DNA of 64,000 bases from Micropterus salmoides (taxonomy: Eukaryota; Chordata; Actinopteri; Centrarchiformes; Centrarchidae), in assembly GCF_014851395.1 (NCBI RefSeq), contig NW_024041150.1, positions 6,015,508 through 6,079,507 on the forward strand. Reading direction: 5' to 3'. Made by a program: the position numbers and the translations under genes. The notes beneath the pieces were generated by a model. That model had not been told where the DNA came from and did not search any database. It worked only from the letters and a program-made list of their open reading frames with translations. This document shows, piece by piece, positions 20,401-32,219 of this stretch (the first letter of the stretch is position 1; each line of letters begins with the position of its first letter).

Positions 20401-23400
20401 GTAGGTGAGATGCAGCAGGTGAGATGCAGTAGGTGAGATGCAGCAGGTGAGATGGAAAGTGAGATGCAGTAGGTGAGATGCAGCAGGTGAGATGGAATAG
20501 GTGAGATGGAGAAGGTGAGATGCAGTAGGTGAGATCCAGTAGGTGAGATTCAGCAGGTGAGAAGCAGTAGGTGAGATGCAGTGGGTGAGATGCAGCAGGT
20601 GAGAAGCAGCAGGTCAGATGGACTAGGTGAGATGCAGCAGGTGAGATGCAGTAGGTGAGATGCAGCAGGTGAGATGCAGCAGGTGAGATGCAGTAGGTGA
20701 GATGCAGCAGGTGAGATGGAGCAGGTGAGATGCAGCAGGTGAGATGCAGCAGGTGAGATGAAGTAGGTGAGATGCAGAAGGTGAGATGCAGTAGGTGAGA
20801 TGCAGCAGGTGAGATGGAGTAGGTGAGATGCAGTAAGTGAGATGCAGTAAGTGAGATGCAGCAGATGAGATGCAGCAGGTGAGATGCAGCAGGTGAGATG
20901 GAGCAGGTGAGATGCAGCAGGTGAGATGCAGCAGGTGAGATGCAGCAGGTGAGATGGAGCAGGTGAGATGGAGTAGGTGAGATGCAGAAGGTGAGATGCA
21001 GCAGGTGAGATGCAGCAGGTGAGATGGAGTAGGTGAGATGCAGAAGGTGAGATGCAGCAGGTGAGATGCAGCAGGTGAGATGCAGCAGGTGAGATGGAGA
21101 AGGTGAGATGCAGCAGGTGAGATGCAGTAGGTGAGATGCAGCAGGTGAGATGCAGCAGGGGAGATGGAGCAGGTGAGATGCAGCAGGTGAGATGCAGCAG
21201 GTGAGATGGAGTAGGTGAGATGCAGAAGGTGAGATGCAGTAGGTGAGATGCAGCAGGTGAGATGGAGTAGGTGAGATGCAGCAGGTGAGATGCAGTAGGT
21301 GAGATGCAGCAGGTGAGATGCAGCAGATGAGATGCAGCAGGTGAGATGCAGCAGGTGAGATGGAGCAGGTGAGATGCAGCAGGTGAGATGCAGCAGGTGA
21401 GATGCAGCAGGTGAGATGGAGCAGGTGAGATGCAGCAGGTGAGATGCAGTAGGTGAGATGCAGCAGGTGAGATGCAGTAGATGCAGCAGGTGAGATGCAG
21501 CAGGTGAGATGCAGTAGGTGAGATGAAGCAGGTGAGATGCAGTAGGTGAGATGCAGCAGGTGAGATGGAATAGGTGAGATGCAGTAGGTGAGATGCAGCA
21601 GGTGAGATGGAATAGGTGAGATGGAGAAGGTGAGATGCAGTAGGTGAGATCCAGTAGGTGAGATGCAGCAGGTGAGAAGCAGTAGGTGAGATGCAGCAGG
21701 TGAGATGCAGTAGGTGAGATGCAGCAGGTGAGATGCAGCAGGTGAGATGCAGCAGGTGAGATGCAGTAGGTGAGATGCAGCAGGTGAGATGGAATAAGTG
21801 AGATGCAGTAGGTGAGATGCAGCAGGTGAGATGGAATAGGTGAGATGGAGAAGGTGAGATGCAGTAGGTGAGATCCAGTAGGTGAGATTCAGCAGGTGAG
21901 AAGCAGTAGGTGAGATGCAGTGGGTGAGATGCAGCAGGTGAGAAGCAGCAGGTCAGATGGACTAGGTGAGATGCAGCAGGTGAGATGCAGTAGGTGAGAT
22001 GCAGCAGGTGAGATGCAGCAGGTGAGATGCAGTAGGTGAGATGCAGCAGGTGAGAAGCATCAGGTCAGATGCAGCAGGTGAGATGCAGCAGGTGAGATGC
22101 AGTAGGTGAGATGCAGTAGGTGAGTAGCAGCAGGTGAGATGCAGCAGGTGAGATGGAGAAGGTGAGATGCAGCAGGTGAGATGCAGAAGGTGAGATGCAG
22201 CAGGTGAGAGGCAGCAGGTGAGATGGAGAAGGTGAGATGCAGTAGGTGAGATATAGTAGGTGAGATGCAGAAGGTGAGATGGAGTAGGTGAGATGCAGAA
22301 GGTGAGATGCAGCAGGTGAGATGCAGCAGGTGAGATGGAGTAGGTGAGATGCAGAAGGTGAGATGCAGCAGGTGAGATGCAGTAGGTGAGATGCAGCAGG
22401 TGAGATGCAGCAGGTGAGATGGAGTAGGTCAGATGCAGAAGGTGAGATGCAGTAGGTGAGATGCAGCAGGTGAGATGGAGTAGGTGAGATGCAGTAGGTG
22501 AGATGCAGCAGGTGAGATGCAGCAGGGGAGATGGAGCAGGTGAGATACAGCAGGTGAGATGCAGCAGGTGAGATGCAGAAGGTGAGATGCAGTAGGTGAG
22601 ATGCAGCAGGTGAGATGGAGTAGGTGAGATGCAGCAGGTGAGATGCAGCAGGTGAGATGGAGCAGGTGAGATGCAGCAGGTGAGATGCAGTAGGTGAGAT
22701 GCAGCAGGTGAGATGCAGTAGATGCAGCAGGTGAGATGAAGCAGGTGAGATGCAGTAGGTGAGATGCAGCAGGTGAGATGGAATAGGTGAGATGCAGTAG
22801 GTGAGATGGAATAGGTGAGATGGAGAAGGTGAGATGCAGTAGGTGAGATCCAGTAGGTGAGATGCAGCAGGTGAGAAGCAGTAGGTGAGATGCAGCAGGT
22901 GAGATGCAGTAGGTGAGATGCAGCAGGTGAGATGCAGCAGGTGAGATGCAGTAGGTGAGATGCAGCAGGTGAGATGCAGCAGGTGAGATGCAGTAGGTGA
23001 GATGCAGCAGGTGAGAAGCAACAGGTCAGAAGCAGCAGGTGAGATGCAGTGGGTGAGATGCAGTAGGTGAGATGCAGTAGGTGAGTAGCAGCAGGTGAGA
23101 TGCAGCAGGTGAGATGGAGAAGGTGAGATGCAGCAGGTGAGATGCAGAAGGTGAGATGCAGCAGGTGAGAGGCAGCAGGTGAGATGGAGAAGGTGAGATG
23201 CAGTAGGTGAGATACAGTAGGTGAGATGCAGAAGGTGAGATGGAGTAGGTGAGATGCAGAAGGTGAGATGCAGCAGGTGAGATGCAGCAGGTGAGATGGA
23301 GTAGGTGAGATGCAGCAGGTGAGATGCAGTAGGTGAGATGCAGCAGGTGAGATGCAGCAGGTGAGATGGAGTAGGTCAGATGCAGAAGGTGAGATGCAGT

Positions 23401-23939
23401 AGGTGAGATGCAGCAGGTGAGATGGAGTAGGTGAGATGCAGTAGGTGAGATGCAGCAGGTGAGATGCAGCAGGGGAGATGCAGTAGGTGAGATGCAGTAG
23501 GTGAGATGCAGCAGGTGAGATGCAGCAGGTGAGATGGAGTAGGTCAGATGCAGAAGGTGAGATGGAGTAGGTCAGATGCAGAAGGTGAGATGCAGTAGGT
23601 GAGATGCAGCAGGTGAGATGGAGTAGGTGAGATGCAGTAGGTGAGATACAGCAGGTGAGAATCAGTAGGTGAGATGCAGCAGGTGAGAAGCAGTAGGTGA
23701 GATGCAGCAGGTGAGATGCAGCAGGTGAGATGGAATAGGTGAGATGCAGCAGGTGAGAATCAGTAGGTGAGATGCAGCAGGTGAGAAGCAGTAAGTGAGA
23801 TGCAGTAGGTGAGATGCAGCAGGTGAGATGCAGCAGGCGAGATGGAGTAGGCGAGATGCAGAAGGCGAGATGCAGCAGGTGAGATGCAGCAGGTGAGATG
23901 CAGCAGGTGAGATGCAGTAGGTGAGATGCAGAAGGTGAG

Positions 23940-26900
23940 ATGCACTAGGTGAGATGGAGAAGGTGAGATGCAGCAGGTGAGATGCAGCAGGTGAGATGCA
24001 GTAGGTGAGATGCAGAAGGTGAGATGCAGTAGGTGAGATGCAGTAGGTGAGATGCAGCAGGTGAGATGCAGCATGTGAGATGCAGTAGGTGAGATGCAGC
24101 AGGTGAGATGCAGCAGGTGAGATGCAGCAGGTGAGATGCAGTAGGTGAGATGCAGTAGGTGAGATCCAGCTGGTGAGATGCAGCAGGTGAGATGCAGTAG
24201 GTGAGATGCAGTAGGTGAGATGCAGCAGGTGAGATGCAGTAGGTGAGATGCAGCATGTGAGATGCAGCAGGTGAGATGCAGCAGGTGAGATGGAGTAGGT
24301 GAGATGGAGTAGGTGAGATGCAGAAGGTGAGAAGCAGTAGGTGAGATGTAGCAGGTGAGAAGCAGTAGGTGAGATGCAGCTGGTGAGAAGCAGTAGGTGA
24401 GATGCAGCAGGTGAGAAGCAGTAGGTGAGATGTAGCAGGTGAGAAGCAGTAGGTGAGATGCAGCTGGTGAGAAGCAGTAGGTGAGATGCAGCAGGTGAGA
24501 AGCAGTAGGTGAGATGTAGCAGGTGAGAAGCAGTAGGTGAGATGCAGCAGGTTAGAACCAGTAGGTGAGATGGAGCAGGTGTGAAGCAGTAGGTGAGAAG
24601 CAGTAGGTGAGATGTAGCAGGTGAGAAGCAGTAGGTGAGATGTAGCAGGTGAGATGCAGAAGGTGAGATGCAGCAGGTGAGATGCAGTAGGTGAGATGCA
24701 GCAGGTGAGATGCAGCAGGTGAGATGGAGTAGGTCAGATGCAGAAGGTGAGATGCAGTAGGTGAGATGCAGCAGGTGAGATGGAGTAGGTGAGATGCAGT
24801 AGGTGAGATGCAGCAGGTGAGATGCAGCAGGGGAGATGGAGCAGGTGAGATACAGCAGGTGAGATGCAGCAGGTGAGATGGAGTAGGTGAGATGCAGAAG
24901 GTGAGATGCAGTAGGTGAGATGCAGCAGGTGAGATGGAGTAGGTGAGATGCAGCAGGTGAGATGCAGCAGGTGAGATGCAGCAGGTGAGATGGAGCAGGT
25001 GAGATGCAGCAGGTGAGATGCAGTAGGTGAGATGCAGCAGGTGAGATGCAGTAGATGCAGCAGGTGAGATGAAGCAGGTGAGATGCAGTAGGTGAGATGC
25101 AGCAGGTGAGATGGAATAGGTGAGATGCAGTAGTGAGATGCAGCAGGTGAGATGGAATAGGTGAGATGGAGAAGGTGAGATGCAGTAGGTGAGATCCAGT
25201 AGGTGAGATGCAGCAGGTGAGAAGCAGTAGGTGAGATGCAGCAGGTGAGATGCAGTAGGTGAGATGCAGCAGGTGAGATGCAGCAGGTGAGATGCAGTAG
25301 GTGAGATGCAGCAGGTGAGATGGAATAGGTGAGATGGAGAAGGTGAGATGCAGTAGGTGAGATGCAGCAGGTGAGATGGAATAGGTGAGATGCAGCACGT
25401 GAGATGCAGCAGGTGAGATGCAGCAGGTGAGATGGCGAAGGTGAGATGCAGCAGGTGAGATGTAGTAGGTGAGAAGCAGTAGGTGAGATGCAGCAGGTGA
25501 GATGGAATAGGTGAGATGGAGAAGGTGAGATGCAGCAGGTGAGATGCAGCAGGTGAGATGCAGCAGGTGAGATGGAGTAGGTGAGATGCAGCAGGTGAGA
25601 TACAGCAGGTGAGAATCAGTAGGTGAGATGCAGCAGGTGAGAAGCAGTAGGTGAGATGCAGCAGGTGAGATGCAGCAGGTGAGATGCAGCAGGTGAGATG
25701 GAATAGGTGAGATGCAGCAGGTGAGAATCAGTAGGTGAGATGCAGCAGGTGAGAAGCAGTAAGTGAGATGCAGTAGGTGAGATGCAGCAGGTGAGATGCA
25801 GCAGGCGAGATGGAGTAGGCGAGATGCAGAAGGCGAGATGCAGCAGGTGAGATGCAGCAGGTGAGATGCAGCAGGTGAGATGCAGTAGGTGAGATGCAGA
25901 AGGTGAGATGCAGCAGGTGAGATGCAGTAGGTGAGATGCAGTAGGTGAGATGCAGCAGGTGAGATCCAGTAGGTGAGATGCAGCAGGTGAGATGCAGCAG
26001 GTGAGATGCAGCGGGTGAGATGCAGTAGGTGAGATGCAGTAGGTGAGATCCAGCTGGTGAGATGCAGCAGGTGAGATGCAGTAGGTGAGATGCAGTAGGT
26101 GAGATGCAGCAGGTGAGATGCAGTAGGTGAGATGCAGCATGTGAGATGCAGCAGGTGAGATTCAGCAGGTGAGATGCAGCAGGTGAGATGGAGTAGGTGA
26201 GATGGAGTAGGTGAGATGCAGAAGGTGAGAAGCAGTAGGTGAGATGCAGCAGGTGAGATGCAGTAGGTGAGATGCAGCAGGTGAGATGCAGCAGGTGAGA
26301 TGCAGTAGGTGAGATGCAGCAGGTGAGATGCAGCAGGTGAGATGCAGTAGGTGAGATTCAGCAGGTGAGAAGCAACAGGTCAGAAGCAGCAGGTGAGATG
26401 CAGCAGGTGAGAAGCAGTAGGTGAGATGCAGTAGGTGAGTAGCAGCAGGTGAGATGCAGCAGGTGAGATGGAGAAGGTGAGATGCAGCAGGTGAGATGCA
26501 GAAGGTGAGATGCAGCAGGTGAGAGGCAGCAGGTGAGATGGAGAAGGTGAGATGCAGTAGGTGAGATACAGTAGGTGAGATGCAGAAGGTGAGATGGAGT
26601 AGGTGAGATGCAGAAGGTGAGATGCAGCAGGTGAGATGCAGCAGGTGAGATGGAGTAGGTGAGATGCAGCAGGTGAGATGCAGTAGGTGAGATGCAGCAG
26701 GTGAGATGCAGCAGGTGAGATGGAGTAGGTCAGATGCAGAAGGTGAGATGCAGTAGGTGAGATGCAGCAGGTGAGATGGAGTAGGTGAGATGCAGTAGGT
26801 GAGATGCAGCAGGTGAGATGCAGCAGGGGAGATGGAGCAGGTGAGATGCAGTAGGTGAGATGCAGCAGGTGAGATGCAGCAGGTGAGATGCAGTAGGTGA

Positions 26901-27022
26901 GATGCAGCAGGTGAGATGCAGCAGGTGAGATGCAGTAGGTGAGATGCAGCAGGTGAGAAGCAACAGGTCAGAAGCAGCAGGTGAGATGCAGCAGGTGAGA
27001 TGCAGTAGGTGAGATGCAGTAG
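23940..27022 (+). repeat. Higher-order repeat block, copy 1
   Basis: A block of variant units recurring at 29118-32219. Rare markers line up: cactaggtgagatgg at about 23943 and 29121, gttagaaccagtagg at 24551 and 29729, gatggcgaagg at about 25433 and 30626, and gaagcaacaggtcag at about 26370/26958 and 31563/32151. The offset is 5,178 bp in the first part and 5,193 bp after a local 15-bp difference near 25.1 kb. Identity beyond these markers was judged by eye. Confidence 0.8.
24333..24655 (+). repeat. 28-bp dimer subarray inside array 2
   Basis: Here units alternate as AGAAGCAGTAGGTG and AGATGTAGCAGGTG (or AGATGCAGCTGGTG), making a 28-bp period. The same alternating domain recurs at about 29508-29832, 32527-32905 and 34530-34780. 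Confidence 0.8.
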
Positions 27023-29117
27023 GTGAGTAGCAGCAGGTGAGATGCAGCAGGTGAGATGGAGAAGGTGAGATGCAGCAGGTGAGATGCAGAAGGTGAGATG
27101 CAGCAGGTGAGAGGCAGCAGGTGAGATGGAGAAGGTGAGATGCAGTAGGTGAGATACAGTAGGTGAGATGCAGAAGGTGAGATGGAGTAGGTGAGATGCA
27201 GAAGGTGAGATGCAGCAGGTGAGATGCAGCAGGTGAGATGGAGTAGGTGAGATGCAGCAGGTGAGATGCAGTAGGTGAGATGCAGCAGGTGAGATGCAGC
27301 AGGTGAGATGGAGTAGGTCAGATGCAGAAGGTGAGATGCAGTAGGTGAGATGCAGCAGGTGAGATGGAGTAGGTGAGATGCAGTAGGTGAGATGCAGCAG
27401 GTGAGATGCAGCAGGGGAGATGGAGCAGGTGAGATACAGCAGGTGAGATGCAGCAGGTGAGATGGAGTAGGTGAGATGCAGCAGGTGAGATGGAGTAGGT
27501 GAGATGCAGCAGGTGAGATGCAGCAGGTGAGATGCAGCAGGTGAGATGGAGCAGGTGAGATGCAGCAGGTGAGATGCAGTAGGTGAGATGCAGCAGGTGA
27601 GATGCAGTAGATGCAGCAGGTGAGATGAAGCAGGTGAGATGCAGTAGGTGAGATGCAGCAGGTGAGATGGAATAGGTGAGATGCAGTAGGTGAGATGCAG
27701 CAGGTGAGATGGAATAGGTGAGATGGAGAAGGTGAGATGCAGTAGGTGAGATCCAGTAGGTGAGATGCAGCAGGTGAGAAGCAGTAGGTGAGATGCAGCA
27801 GGTGAGATGCAGTAGGTGAGATGCAGCAGGTGAGATGCAGCAGGTGAGATGCAGTAGGTGAGATGCAGCAGGTGAGATGGAATAGGTGAGATGGAGAAGG
27901 TGAGATGCAGTAGGTGAGATGCAGCAGGTGAGATGGAATAGGTGAGATGCAGAACGTGAGATGCAGCAGGTGAGATGCAGCAGGTGAGATGGCGAAGGTG
28001 AGATGCAGCAGGTGAGATGTAGTAGGTGAGAAGCAGTAGGTGAGATGCAGCAGGTGAGATGGAATAGGTGAGATGGAGAAGGTGAGATGCAGCAGGTGAG
28101 ATGCAGCAGGTGAGATGCAGCAGGTGAGATGGAGTAGGTGAGATGCAGCAGGTGAGATACAGCAGGTGAGAATCAGTAGGTGAGATGCAGCAGGTGAGAA
28201 GCAGTAGGTGAGATGCAGTAGGTGAGATGCAGCAGGTGAGATGCAGCAGGGGAGATGGAGCAGGTGAGATACAGCAGGTGAGATGCAGCAGGTGAGATGG
28301 AGTAGGTGAGATGCAGCAGGTGAGATGGAGTAGGTGAGATGCAGCAGGTGAGATGCAGCAGGTGAGATGCAGCAGGTGAGATGGAGCAGGTGAGATGCAG
28401 CAGGTGAGATGCAGTAGGTGAGATGCAGCAGGTGAGATGCAGTAGATGCAGCAGGTGAGATGAAGCAGGTGAGATGCAGTAGGTGAGATGCAGCAGGTGA
28501 GATGGAATAGGTGAGATGCAGTAGGTGAGATGCAGCAGGTGAGATGGAATAGGTGAGATGGAGAAGGTGAGATGCAGTAGGTGAGATCCAGTAGGTGAGA
28601 TGCAGCAGGTGAGAAGCAGTAGGTGAGATGCAGCAGGTGAGATGCAGTAGGTGAGATGCAGCAGGTGAGATGCAGCAGGTGAGATGCAGTAGGTGAGATG
28701 CAGCAGGTGAGATGGAATAGGTGAGATGGAGAAGGTGAGATGCAGTAGGTGAGATGCAGCAGGTGAGATGGAATAGGTGAGATGCAGCACGTGAGATGCA
28801 GCAGGTGAGATGCAGCAGGTGAGATGGCGAAGGTGAGATGCAGCAGGTGAGATGTAGTAGGTGAGAAGCAGTAGGTGAGATGCAGCAGGTGAGATGGAAT
28901 AGGTGAGATGGAGAAGGTGAGATGCAGCAGGTGAGATGCAGCAGGTGAGATGCAGCAGGTGAGATGGAGTAGGTGAGATGCAGCAGGTGAGATACAGCAG
29001 GTGAGAATCAGTAGGTGAGATGCAGCAGGTGAGAAGCAGTAGGTGAGATGCAGCAGGTGAGATGCAGCAGGTGAGATGCAGCAGGTGAGATGCAGTAGGT
29101 GAGATGCAGAAGGTGAG

Positions 29118-32100
29118 ATGCACTAGGTGAGATGGAGAAGGTGAGATGCAGCAGGTGAGATGCAGCAGGTGAGATGCAGTAGGTGAGATGCAGCAGGTGA
29201 GATGCAGTAGGTGAGATGCAGTAGGTGAGATGCAGCAGGTGAGATGCAGCATGTGAGATGCAGTAGGTGAGATGCAGCAGGTGAGATGCAGCAGGTGAGA
29301 TGCAGCAGGTGAGATGCAGTAGGTGAGATGCAGTAGGTGAGATCCAGCTGGTGAGATGCAGCAGGTGAGATGCAGTAGGTGAGATGCAGTAGGTGAGATG
29401 CAGCAGGTGAGATGCAGTAGGTGAGATGCAGCATGTGAGATGCAGCAGGTGAGATGCAGCAGGTGAGATGGAGTAGGTGAGATGGAGTAGGTGAGATGCA
29501 GAAGGTGAGAAGCAGTAGGTGAGATGTAGCAGGTGAGAAGCAGTAGGTGAGATGCAGCTGGTGAGAAGCAGTAGGTGAGATGCAGCAGGTGAGAAGCAGT
29601 AGGTGAGATGTAGCAGGTGAGAAGCAGTAGGTGAGATGCAGCTGGTGAGAAGCAGTAGGTGAGATGCAGCAGGTGAGAAGCAGTAGGTGAGATGTAGCAG
29701 GTGAGAAGCAGTAGGTGAGATGCAGCAGGTTAGAACCAGTAGGTGAGATGGAGCAGGTGTGAAGCAGTAGGTGAGAAGCAGTAGGTGAGATGTAGCAGGT
29801 GAGAAGCAGTAGGTGAGATGTAGCAGGTGAGATGCAGAAGGTGAGATGCAGCAGGTGAGATGCAGTAGGTGAGATGCAGCAGGTGAGATGCAGCAGGTGA
29901 GATGGAGTAGGTCAGATGCAGAAGATGAGATGCAGTAGGTGAGATGCAGCAGGTGAGATGGAGTAGGTGAGATGCAGAAGGTGAGATGCAGTAGGTGAGA
30001 TGCAGCAGGTGAGATGCAGCAGGGGAGATGGAGCAGGTGAGATACAGCAGGTGAGATGCAGCAGGTGAGATGGAGTAGGTGAGATGCAGAAGGTGAGATG
30101 CAGTAGGTGAGATGCAGCAGGTGAGATGGAGTAGGTGAGATGCAGCAGGTGAGATGCAGCAGGTGAGATGCAGCAGGTGAGATGGAGCAGGTGAGATGCA
30201 GCAGGTGAGATGCAGTAGGTGAGATGCAGCAGGTGAGATGCAGTAGATGCAGCAGGTGAGATGAAGCAGGTGAGATGCAGTAGATTAGATGCAGCAGGTG
30301 AGATGGAATAGGTGAGATGCAGTAGGTGAGATGCAGCAGGTGAGATGGAATAGGTGAGATGGAGAAGGTGAGATGCAGTAGGTGAGATCCAGTAGGTGAG
30401 ATGCAGCAGGTGAGAAGCAGTAGGTGAGATGCAGCAGGTGAGATGCAGTAGGTGAGATGCAGCAGGTGAGATGCAGCAGGTGAGATGCAGTAGGTGAGAT
30501 GCAGCAGGTGAGATGGAATAGGTGAGATGGAGAAGGTGAGATGCAGTAGGTGAGATGCAGCAGGTGAGATGGAATAGGTGAGATGCAGCACGTGAGATGC
30601 AGCAGGTGAGATGCAGCAGGTGAGATGGCGAAGGTGAGATGCAGCAGGTGAGATGTAGTAGGTGAGAAGCAGTAGGTGAGATGCAGCAGGTGAGATGGAA
30701 TAGGTGAGATGGAGAAGGTGAGATGCAGCAGGTGAGATGCAGCAGGTGAGATGCAGCAGGTGAGATGGAGTAGGTGAGATGCAGCAGGTGAGATACAGCA
30801 GGTGAGAATCAGTAGGTGAGATGCAGCAGGTGAGAAGCAGTAGGTGAGATGCAGCAGGTGAGATGCAGCAGGTGAGATGCAGCAGGTGAGATGGAATAGG
30901 TGAGATGCAGCAGGTGAGAATCAGTAGGTGAGATGCAGCAGGTGAGAAGCAGTAAGTGAGATGCAGTAGGTGAGATGCAGCAGGTGAGATGCAGCAGGCG
31001 AGATGGAGTAGGCGAGATGCAGAAGGCGAGATGCAGCAGGTGAGATGCAGCAGGTGAGATGCAGCAGGTGAGATGCAGTAGGTGAGATGCAGAAGGTGAG
31101 ATGCAGCAGGTGAGATGCAGTAGGTGAGATGCAGTAGGTGAGATGCAGCAGGTGAGATGCAGTAGGTGAGATGCAGCAGGTGAGATGCAGCAGGTGAGAT
31201 GCAGCGGGTGAGATGCAGTAGGTGAGATGCAGTAGGTGAGATCCAGCTGGTGAGATGCAGCAGGTGAGATGCAGTAGGTGAGATGCAGTAGGTGAGATGC
31301 AGCAGGTGAGATGCAGTAGGTGAGATGCAGCATGTGAGATGCAGCAGGTGAGATTCAGCAGGTGAGATGCAGCAGGTGAGATGGAGTAGGTGAGATGGAG
31401 TAGGTGAGATGCAGAAGGTGAGAAGCAGTAGGTGAGATGCAGCAGGTGAGATGCAGTAGGTGAGATGCAGCAGGTGAGATGCAGCAGGTGAGATGCAGTA
31501 GGTGAGATGCAGCAGGTGAGATGCAGCAGGTGAGATGCAGTAGGTGAGATGCAGCAGGTGAGAAGCAACAGGTCAGAAGCAGCAGGTGAGATGCAGCAGG
31601 TGAGATGCAGTAGGTGAGATGCAGTAGGTGAGTAGCAGCAGGTGAGATGCAGCAGGTGAGATGGAGAAGGTGAGATGCAGCAGGTGAGATGCAGAAGGTG
31701 AGATGCAGCAGGTGAGAGGCAGCAGGTGAGATGGAGAAGGTGAGATGCAGTAGGTGAGATACAGTAGGTGAGATGCAGAAGGTGAGATGGAGTAGGTGAG
31801 ATGCAGAAGGTGAGATGCAGCAGGTGAGATGCAGCAGGTGAGATGGAGTAGGTGAGATGCAGCAGGTGAGATGCAGTAGGTGAGATGCAGCAGGTGAGAT
31901 GCAGCAGGTGAGATGGAGTAGGTCAGATGCAGAAGGTGAGATGCAGTAGGTGAGATGCAGCAGGTGAGATGGAGTAGGTGAGATGCAGTAGGTGAGATGC
32001 AGCAGGTGAGATGCAGCAGGGGAGATGGAGCAGGTGAGATGCAGTAGGTGAGATGCAGCAGGTGAGATGCAGCAGGTGAGATGCAGTAGGTGAGATGCAG

Positions 32101-32219
32101 CAGGTGAGATGCAGCAGGTGAGATGCAGTAGGTGAGATGCAGCAGGTGAGAAGCAACAGGTCAGAAGCAGCAGGTGAGATGCAGCAGGTGAGATGCAGTA
32201 GGTGAGATGCAGTAGGTGA
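29118..32219 (+). repeat. Higher-order repeat block, copy 2
   Basis: Second copy of the block at 23940-27022. The two copies diverge after about 27022/32219, where copy 1 continues gtgagtagcagcagg and copy 2 continues gtgagatgcagcagg. A third, partial version of the same marker order is found in 33.6-34.8 kb. Confidence 0.8.
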
